Assembly: GCA_032718865.1 (NCBI GenBank)
Contig: JALUTQ010000001.1
Coordinates: 2,232,001-2,296,000, forward strand
Source: Tilletia caries
Taxonomy: Eukaryota > Basidiomycota > Exobasidiomycetes > Tilletiales > Tilletiaceae
DNA length: 64,000 bases
Direction of reading: 5' to 3'
Of this stretch, positions 58,301 through 64,000 are shown piece by piece (positions within the stretch are counted from its first letter, which is position 1; each line of letters opens with the position of its first letter). A model generated the notes under the pieces. The model made no database searches. It saw only the letters and a list, made by a program, of their open reading frames with translations, and was not told the DNA's origin. The position numbers and the translations under genes were made by a program.

Positions 58301-58757
58301 GGAGCGGCTTATTGCGTTGTTCAAGGCGAAGGGAGGGCCGGCTGCGGAGGTAGATGAGGACGACGAGGACGACGATGAGGAGGAGGACGATGACGATTCG
58401 GAGGAGGAAGGGGTTGTCAACGGACCGGGTACTGCTCTCGCTCTTTCGAAGTCGGTGCCCACGTCTGGCGTGAATACGACGAACGCGACGGGTGTACGTA
58501 CCTCCTTGCCAGCGGATCTTCCACCTTCTGCTCCCTCGACGATGTCATCCAACACAACACCAGGGGCACCCACCTTATCGGCCGTTGCTGTCAAGACGTC
58601 GACCGACGCCGCTCCATATAATGCGATCCAGAGCGAGCTCCAGCGGCTCATCGCAAGTCTCAAGGGCAAGAATGGGGATGGGAATGAAGATGATGAGGAC
58701 GAATCGTCCGGGGAGGATGATGATGATGTTGATGACGACGACGATGAGGACGAGTAG
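55380..58757 (+). CDS. H15 (linker-histone-like) domain protein, Ala/Pro-rich, 1125 aa
   Basis: Single exon from ATG 55380. The first 500 residues are Ala/Pro-rich with Gln near the start. Residues about 580-665 form an H15/winged-helix-like domain: LPSYEDMLVEAITALEAAG, VLFHWMADRYPLMKNFRPSA, LQKSLKRGRFLKIGSLYRLN, as in linker histones H1/H5. Then come Ser/Gly-rich linkers, an Ala/Gln helix (EREQKAVAAKAAAAAVQAQ), and a segment repeated at the end, QTELERLIALFK and QSELQRLIASLK, each preceding an acidic run. A DNA-binding chromatin protein is likely. Its 3' half has been copied at least twice into the effector arrays (13.4-14.7 and 36.1-37.09 kb). Confidence 0.8.
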   Translation: MDTAAAAATMQPPTQQAQPAAPAASVAATGAASSSTAPAPSQAAPAYAPIKREIASVPQKRSISAVSAGPSSAGTAPPPQKKIVIETIAGPPIAIKQEHSQRALPPPTAPPAPPAPRIPAPAQPTTNPHPHPHPPPRPAPPPAPTPAPGTSSTAASSTSAPRPASQQPQQPDPRSNPAYAHLLAASANNPALAAILNKILPKVTGPSPVSNVAPAAPAPVPAAAPAQAPASPAPPVPKPTAASSVPASAPAPVARPPAGSVSSFYSAAVPPKAPAPVAKPPPIAATPASAAVAARVAPVPATVAAPPPRQQQLPPATQPARTIAPAPAPTPARVNVAPAPTSARPAPPPLTSAPASAPVAPPPRPIPSPSLASVAAPTTPAPAPAPAPRPAPIAPSPASVPAPAPAPATPMPRLTTTTAPSPTHRPAVIPRTNSAMPGALPRPPHLLNATNLPTRSPLLPAQWLASRAALTRPPPLPPGALPPPPPPPGAVLPPSMIMANRVGGSGRVYARPSGGMASPAVRNTGVGMNGKPNAMGGMNGPASSRLTGLNAPGGISRIGGPSSSRSAPAAPSNDPHAAGTTLPSYEDMLVEAITALEAAGLAHPAPTSKHAGQQGVPPRVLFHWMADRYPLMKNFRPSASQALQKSLKRGRFLKIGSLYRLNPDFDESLDLMMQEDSSGAVRRPGLGDHPARPSFHGSLGGFSSSSPSPSPSPAPGGSMSPALQAATMMIPKKDTRPAPKAIGSISPAPSRYTVPSSSGASLPIRPVMAAVHPAHLAGAIGNVGGGSGGGGGAGGADSRSSGGNGASGSGLNGVPNGATTLAMLGLHHSRANPLPSAMLQAANAYTRSGTVPLPGGVPRRPPLPASYTAEQREAVEREQKAVAAKAAAAAVQAQAQAQARAQAQVQAQAQAAQAQAANEAAKAKRVGGGTPSYSSSVLRAPAPAAAAAVPPAYAASRAPAPASSQNAAQVQTELERLIALFKAKGGPAAEVDEDDEDDDEEEDDDDSEEEGVVNGPGTALALSKSVPTSGVNTTNATGVRTSLPADLPPSAPSTMSSNTTPGAPTLSAVAVKTSTDAAPYNAIQSELQRLIASLKGKNGDGNEDDEDESSGEDDDDVDDDDDEDE

Positions 58758-59353
58758 GAGTAGGAGGATTTCACCCTGTGCAACCAAACCCCCGACTCCC
58801 CATATGCAAACTGCTTTTTTGTATTTGTTCCCACATCCCACCCATACTTTCGACTTCCCCTGTATGTACACTTTCCCTCCGCAACAACCTGCACGCCCTA
58901 TCATTGCGTTCTCATTCTTGGCTCGGTGCGATGAGGCCATACCAGCAGCCGGACAACCGGCGTCAGGGCGGGCGTCAGGATGGCAATGCCCTGACTTGCA
59001 CGAACGCGAACTCATCGGCGGTACCTTGCATAGGCTGGGCGATGCGGGAATATGAGATGAAGCGACAGTAGTAACCTTTGATTCGTCGCGCTATAGCGGC
59101 TGAAGCCCGACTCTCGGTGACAGCAACTTATCTTCTCATCTGGTCGCAGGGAAGCGACCTCGTCAAAATAGCTTGCCCCTCACCATCCCCGAGGCGCGGT
59201 GAGTGGCAAACGCATATAAAGAGGACGCCTTCCCAGTGATATTTTTGACGCTTCATCACCCATCTCCTTTCCCTTCCTTTCCTCTCTCCCTCATCAAAGC
59301 TTTTTCCAGGTTGCGACCAAACCTTCTCAATTACCTACCATCAGTCGAACAAC
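58758..59353 (+). promoter_or_regulatory. Promoter of cysteine-rich secreted gene, copy A
   Basis: CCGACTCTCGG (59107-59117; CCG-N5-CGG) and ATATAAA (59214-59220), 140 bp before the ATG. The same two blocks occur at similar distances in copies B, C and D. The proximal 58.76-58.9 kb is the H15 gene 3' UTR. Confidence 0.6.
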
Positions 59354-59985
59354 ATGAAGTCGCTCAGTGCCCTGATGCTCATCGGCATGCTGTTCGCCAT
59401 CAGCGCCGTCAATGCGAACTGGGGCTATGTGAGTCTCGTCCGTAAATTCTTCTTGCGTTATCCTCACTCTGACATCTCCCTCTTCTATCTTCCCTCAACT
59501 CGGTTCCTCTCAGTCTCGTGTTGCCGAAAAGTGTCAAGAGACGTACGCGGGCCATTGCAAGAAGAACACAATTTGTGACGATCCGAAGGACCCGGGCTAT
59601 TGCGATGTGACAGACGATAGCGACCTCGCAATCCCGGTACGTTGCGTGTATGGCGTTTCAAAGACCCTCAAGCTGCTCTACTGACATCGCACTCTCCGTC
59701 TTGCTTCCTGCTCCATAGAGCTGCATGTGCACGATTTGGACTCTTATCGGCAAAGGTGTACGTTCCCGAGCTAATGAGCGCGTTCTGATTGCGAGACCAT
59801 GCCATTGAACAATCAGACTTTTCGACAATGATTTACAGGACTGCTACAAGGGATGCATGGCTGACCGATTTGATCCCAGGATCGTGCCCAATATACCGGC
59901 GTTCTGCAGCAGTGAATGCAAGAGCTACAAGTTAAAAACCCCCAAGGGATGCCCTCCCATTCCGCAGAGCTGCAAGTTGGACTAG
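59354..59985 (+). CDS. Small secreted cysteine-rich protein, copy A (candidate effector, intact)
   Basis: Exons 59354-59428, 59514-59636, 59719-59757 and 59839-59985, all phase 0, 127 aa. The signal peptide is MKSLSALMLIGMLFAISAVN. The mature protein of about 106 residues has 12 Cys: EKCQETYAGHC, TICDDP, GYCD, SCMC, DCYKGC, FCSSEC, GCPPIPQSC. It has one more Cys pair in exon 2 than copies C and D. No known domain; even Cys number and secretion suggest disulphide stabilisation outside the cell. Splice sites are canonical and no frame break is present, so it is the reference copy for the family. Confidence 0.78.
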
Positions 59986-61157
59986 CCATTCGTCACCGCA
60001 GGACGAGCGATACTACGTCAGCTCCGCCTACCCGGCCGAAGCCTTCTTGCAAAGCTTCCACTTCGGACAGGTCCACACCGCATCCTCAAGTCGCGCAGAA
60101 AATACACCATCGCACCACGAACGTGACTTCTCAAGACCGGAGGAGCTACCTCCCCAAGCACCACTCTTCTCAACATCTCAGTCCTTCTTCAGTCCTTTGG
60201 CCCTTCCCAAGCCTCGACCAGTCCCTAGTCTCCACGGCCAAGCTTCATAGTCAGCCTGGTATCATCGTCCCCACTCGACGTGATGTGCGCCAAATTCACT
60301 CTTTGTTACTCCTTTCTACCTTCCATTATTCTTCTCAGCTCATCGCTACACCCGCCCACAATCCAGATAACGAGATCACAGCTCGAAAGGGATGACGGCT
60401 TAGTTCCAGGGAAAGAGGCGAAAGATGCCCAAGGGCTTCACAACTTGGAGCCAGGAGGGAAATTGTGCCGATGTTGGTATGAATTACGATGCGGTCGAGG
60501 CCGTCCGTTGCCTGAAACTGTCATCCATCATCGCATCTTCTTCTTCAGTCGAAATTTCACGCTTCCACAGTCTTCCTGAAACCTCCCTCGATCTCGTCCG
60601 CTTTCGCCAACTTATCATCCCTCAGCTGACACTCTTCGTCTGCCTCTTAAGATGCTTCACTCCCTTCCGCTCCGCTCAACGTTTTCCGAAGCAGAACCTC
60701 GATTCCAAGGTGTCCACGAAGCATCACCCTCGACTCGACCATTCCTGAGCTAACAGTTCTTTCCTTCCACCTGATGATCAGGAACCGACACCCCACTTCT
60801 CATCAGACCCGCAACGCAAGACGTTTTTTGTACGCCCCTCATTGGATTGACCGGGCGATGGTGCTGCTGTCCTATTCCCACCCGCAGTACGTCTTGACTT
60901 CGGTCCTATATGTGCCGTGTCGCCTTATGACATTCGTTGTTGATGAGCGTTCCTACCTTCGTACTCTGCAGGCGCGGAGATGAAAGGTTTAAAAAGGGTA
61001 GTCGACCTTCGCCCACTGGTCTGCTAAAGCTATCTTCATATATCTCTCCCACACCACTCCTTGGAGAGCTCTGGCGCTCTTACTCTTTCTTCCCACATAC
61101 TCACACCCACACGTACGCTTTGTTCTCACTCCCACTCTGAACCAAATATTAGGCAAC
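59986..61157. repeat. Duplicated 3' flank of secreted copy A
   Basis: Inverted match of 33721-34891 and, less closely, of the flanks at 11.6-12.3 and 24.6-25.5 kb. Includes the promoter-like TATATCTC and C-rich stretch before the dead MQL gene. No gene. Confidence 0.5.
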
Positions 61158-61894
61158 ATACAGCTTACTTTCAAGCTCCCCTTCGTCCTCTGTGCCCTCC
61201 TGGTCGCCCATCCCATGGCATCCGCCGTAGCTATCAGCGACAGCGACGCAGTCGAGCTGCACCCTCGCTCTGGTGGCGTCGGCTCCGGCAACAACAACGG
61301 CTTCGACTTCGGCGATGCACTCGGCATCTTCGAAGGAGACAACTAAGGCTTCGACAAGGGCTCTGGACATGGCCGCTTCGGAAGTGACGACAACTAACGA
61401 CAACAAGGGAAACACCAAGGAGTGGCGACGATCACAGCAAGGGCCAGGACTCTCACCGTAAGAAGACCGGCCTGAAGAGGTTCAAGAAGGAGCATAAGCA
61501 AGGCTCTGGCAAGGACGACTTTGGCTTCCGCGAGGGACTCGACTTCGGAAACGACTTCGGCGGTGGCTGCGGTGGTTTGGAGGCGGCCGCTACGGTGGGT
61601 TTGAAAGTAGCGTCGGAAGCTTCAGTGGCAGCAGCAGCAACTTCCGGTTTTTGTGGTGGCAAATTCTTCGGTGCTCGCAGCTTCGACGGAGGAAAGAGCA
61701 GCTCCGGTTCCCGCCACAAGGAGGAGAAGATCGAGAAAATCAAAACGGACAAGAAGCACAAGGCCGCGGCCGAGGTCAATGCGGACGCCAAGTTCAAAGC
61801 TGCGGCCGCTCACGAGACGTTCCACCGCAACGCTCTTCTCGCCAAGAAGATTGCGGCTGAGAAAAAGAAGGGCGGCTTCAACTGGCTCTTCTAG
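61158..61894 (+). pseudogene. Dead MQL-family secreted gene, copy A
   Basis: The start codon is ATA at 61158-61160, followed by recognisable signal-peptide codons (QLTFKLPFVLCALLVAHP). An in-frame TAA is at 61344-61346. More stops follow, then a C-terminal segment in another frame that still reads KHKAAAEVNADAKFKAAAAH and ends FNWLF. It shares both lesions with 32983-33720. Confidence 0.82.
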
Positions 61895-62917
61895 ACTTGT
61901 CGTGACCTCTCCCTTCTCACAATAGATGTCTCAGTCTTTCCGTCTGCATCATATTGCGATAGTGTGAGCATCGAAAGAAGGACGTATGGAGAGAGATCCA
62001 CAAAGAGTATCACCGCTGAGAAATGATTCGCAGTCATCAACCTGGTTGTGATGTATGTAAGGTACATTAGCCAGGAAGATCGATCCATGTTTTGAGCTTT
62101 GAGAACGCATGTCATGGGATTTGACTCGTCCAACAACAAACAAACCAAATACGTTGATGTTGGCCACGTCCGGGACTCCTGCAAGTTTGAAGATGACCTA
62201 GAGACTATATCGGTGAGCGCTGGTTTGGCTGCTCTACTCTATTGACAGGGATGGTCCGCTTCCACTCGTTCATGAGCGCGATACTGACGGGTTTGCATAC
62301 GAACGGCTTCTTACCCTCAACTCATTTATCTTTGCAGGCCCGGCCACGAGGAAATGAGTTCCACGGGCTGGTCACTTCTTCATCCCTCCCCTCCTCCCCC
62401 TTTCCCTCCCTCTGCAGATTCTTTTGGCTCTGTCGGTTCCTCCCCCCTCTCCTCCCTCCTTCCGCGGTCTTCACCTCCGCTCCCAGGGAAACGTAACAAG
62501 TTGACATGCGGAGACGACCGTCAGTGGCTCTGGCGGCCTTACCAGTCAATCACTGTTCGTTATTGTGTCAGAAGGTGGGGTCTTGCAGTATGTCCAAGGC
62601 GGAGCTAAGTACTCGGAGCTGGACAAATCACTTCCAGCATCGTGTGGCCTACCTGTGAGTAATCGCGGCGGGGCATGCGTCTCGTCTGTCCTTTAATGAC
62701 GCCTTGGAGCTACTGTCGATTATTGAACACCTATGTATGGACGCTGGCCTAAGATACCCTCCGGGTCATACTGCCTTCAGCGAAATCAAATTCTGTCCGC
62801 TAGTAACGTTACCACCCACTCAATCTCTCACACTCATTCACAAGTAACGTTCCCAACACCTCTCCAAGGTCACCAACACTCAAGCCTCACCTCATTCTCC
62901 ATGCGCATACTCGAACG
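61895..62917. other. Outer part of the inverted duplication, diverged
   Basis: Similar to 31937-32982 reversed, close to about 62190 and then increasingly different. No gene. Confidence 0.5.
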
Positions 62918-62975
62918 GCGCAGCTAAGTTCCAAGCTTGCTCTCATACTCTGCGCCGGTATTGCAGAAGCTCGAA
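62918..62975 (+). pseudogene. Relic signal-peptide exon of the 166-aa MQL-family gene
   Basis: GCGCAGCTAAGTTCCAAGC aligns with ATGCAGCTCAGCTCCAAGC of the gene at 31436-31936, with upstream promoter similarity. The start codon is GCG, and coding similarity ends after about 19 codons. Confidence 0.6.
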
Positions 62976-63031
62976 CCTGAATGACCACATCAGCTGAGGC
63001 TCCGCTTCCATCGGTGGCCACGGGAAGCTCA

Positions 63032-63754
63032 TCACCTCTCACCGCTCATCTCACCGCTCCGCATGATGTGTAATGTACGAGAACACCGTCTGAAGCCCTT
63101 TACCTCCTTGACACGGACAGCTTCCTGCCGTAGCAGCTCTGAATCATGGTGAATTCGAGAAGTGGCTGTGAAAGAGAGGGAAGCTGAGAACGATACAAAA
63201 ATGATGGGCTGGAGATCTACAGTTTGAGCTGTGGATGGCGCATCAAGAGGCACTCCAGCAACCAAATCGTCCATTAGACTTCCTTTGCGACGGATGGCGA
63301 AGATTGCGTCGAAAATCTGAGAAAGGGAGACGGGGTCAGCGCTTGGTAATTCCAATCATATCTTGAGCGTCACTGCTGATACTTACAGTGGTCGTAGCAT
63401 CCTTCACCGCCATGACGCCTTACGGTAGCCGCATCCTCCATTGTCGTATCCTCCGCCGTTATCGTACCCTCCTCCGTTGTTGTATCCTTCATTACCTCCC
63501 TCGCCGAACGAGCAAAGATTGCGAGCCGCAGAAACCCACTGCTGGTAACGCTCAGGGCTGTAGAAGAGGTCAGCCATCCGATGATCCATCCGGAGTGTTA
63601 CGTGAAGGTGTCTAGCGTCCGACGCACTCTCCACGGTGCTGGGCCCTGCTGGGCGAGCGTGCCGGGGGTCCATGCTGCAGGCGATGCAACGAATCGGATG
63701 AGTTGAGCCACAAAGAAGAGGCAGCACGATATGCAAATAAGTACATGCAAACAC
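63032..63754 (-). CDS. Uncertain hypothetical gene, two alternative frames
   Basis: Exon 63413-63387 (MAVKDATTT) spliced by GTAAGT...CAG to 63316-63032 gives a 103-residue frame with IFDAIFAIRRKGSLMDDLVAG. The overlapping frame 63754-63404 encodes a Gly/Asn/Tyr repeat, YNNGGGYDNGGGYDNGG, and cannot be joined to it in phase. I recognise no family. Confidence 0.3.
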
Positions 63755-63830
63755 ATGCCGCAGAGCTGCAAGTCGGGTCAGCCATACGTTGCCGCAGGAC
63801 CAGGTGATACGACCAGCTTTCGATCTAAGT
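63755..63830 (+). pseudogene. Relic of the 3' end of a cysteine-rich secreted gene (fifth copy)
   Basis: CCGCAGAGCTGCAAG (63759-63773), followed by the conserved post-stop words (GCCAT-CGT-GCCGCAGGAC), matches 59967-60010. The expected TAG is replaced and the upstream exons are not recognisable. Confidence 0.5.
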
Positions 63831-64000
63831 GGACGTAATCTTTAACCCTCCTTGCCCGCCTCTCGCATTCTGTATGTCCGATCAAGGCGCGAACGTTTCT
63901 TTCGTATCAAACTTACATACGCGCATACGCTTTTTTACGCTGTTACGAACGCTTCTCTATAGGTAAGTTTATTTCATCACAGTCTGACCCTTCTCCGTTC

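Larger units (their letters stand above)
57830..62975. repeat. Inverted segmental duplication, right copy
   Basis: Counterpart of 31880-37087 on the opposite strand; starts inside the H15 gene and ends just past a relic signal-peptide start. This copy holds the intact H15 gene 3' end and the intact Cys-rich gene. Confidence 0.9.

Noticed and set aside
1..64000. CRISPR arrays, rRNA, tRNA genes, telomere repeats
   Set aside because: None seen by eye. The only regular repeats are short tandem repeats at 29.7, 41.5 and 46.1 kb. A tRNA scan would be needed to exclude tRNAs firmly.

Overview
This is nuclear DNA of a fungus, most likely a basidiomycete. The genes are dense and interrupted by many short GT-AG introns. 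Ordinary fungal housekeeping genes are present: riboflavin kinase, endopolyphosphatase, thiamine pyrophosphokinase, FKBP12, a Tvp38-type membrane protein, and a hybrid histidine kinase. Several proteins carry long Ala/Pro-, Ser- or Asp-rich stretches, as is common in smut-related lineages (Ustilaginomycotina); that placement is inference. Exon coordinates were worked out by hand from reading frame, splice consensus and family resemblance.

Layout. 1-11.5 kb is a conventional block: the 3' end of FMN1 (+), PPN1 (-), an 11-exon hybrid histidine kinase (+) and a phosducin-like PLP2 gene (+) with a disrupted frame. About 11.6-26 kb and 31.4-41 kb are accessory, repeat-built DNA. They hold a family of small secreted cysteine-rich proteins (12.3, 25.5 and 34.9 kb, with a fourth copy at 59.4 kb), a second family of secreted Lys/His/Gly-rich proteins (15.3, 31.4, 37.9 kb; dead copies at 33.0, 61.2 and 62.9 kb), ferritin-like Rds1 relatives (17.6 and 40.1 kb), cut-off copies of an H15-domain gene, and two tiny cysteine-rich proteins (21.5 and 24.0 kb). 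A ferric reductase (27-29 kb), a pogo/mariner-type MITE (29.3 kb) and THI80 (30-31 kb) separate the two parts. 41.9-53.8 kb is again conventional: a Tvp38-domain protein, a HAD hydrolase, a Shewanella-like phosphatase and two tandem FKBP12 genes. 55.4-58.8 kb carries the full-length H15-domain gene, followed by the fourth cysteine-rich secreted gene and more relics up to the window end.

The main biological story is a cluster of candidate secreted effectors that is actively reshuffled. Two large duplications overlap to form a mosaic. The block at 32-41 kb matches 57.8-63 kb in inverted orientation over its left half and 15.3-18.5 kb in direct orientation over its right half. In the cysteine-rich family the promoter, signal-peptide exon, introns and 3' flank stay alike between copies, while the exons encoding the mature protein have diverged almost beyond alignment. 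That pattern is expected for genes under diversifying selection. Several copies are broken, and many breaks are homopolymer-length differences, so sequencing error has to be separated from real decay.
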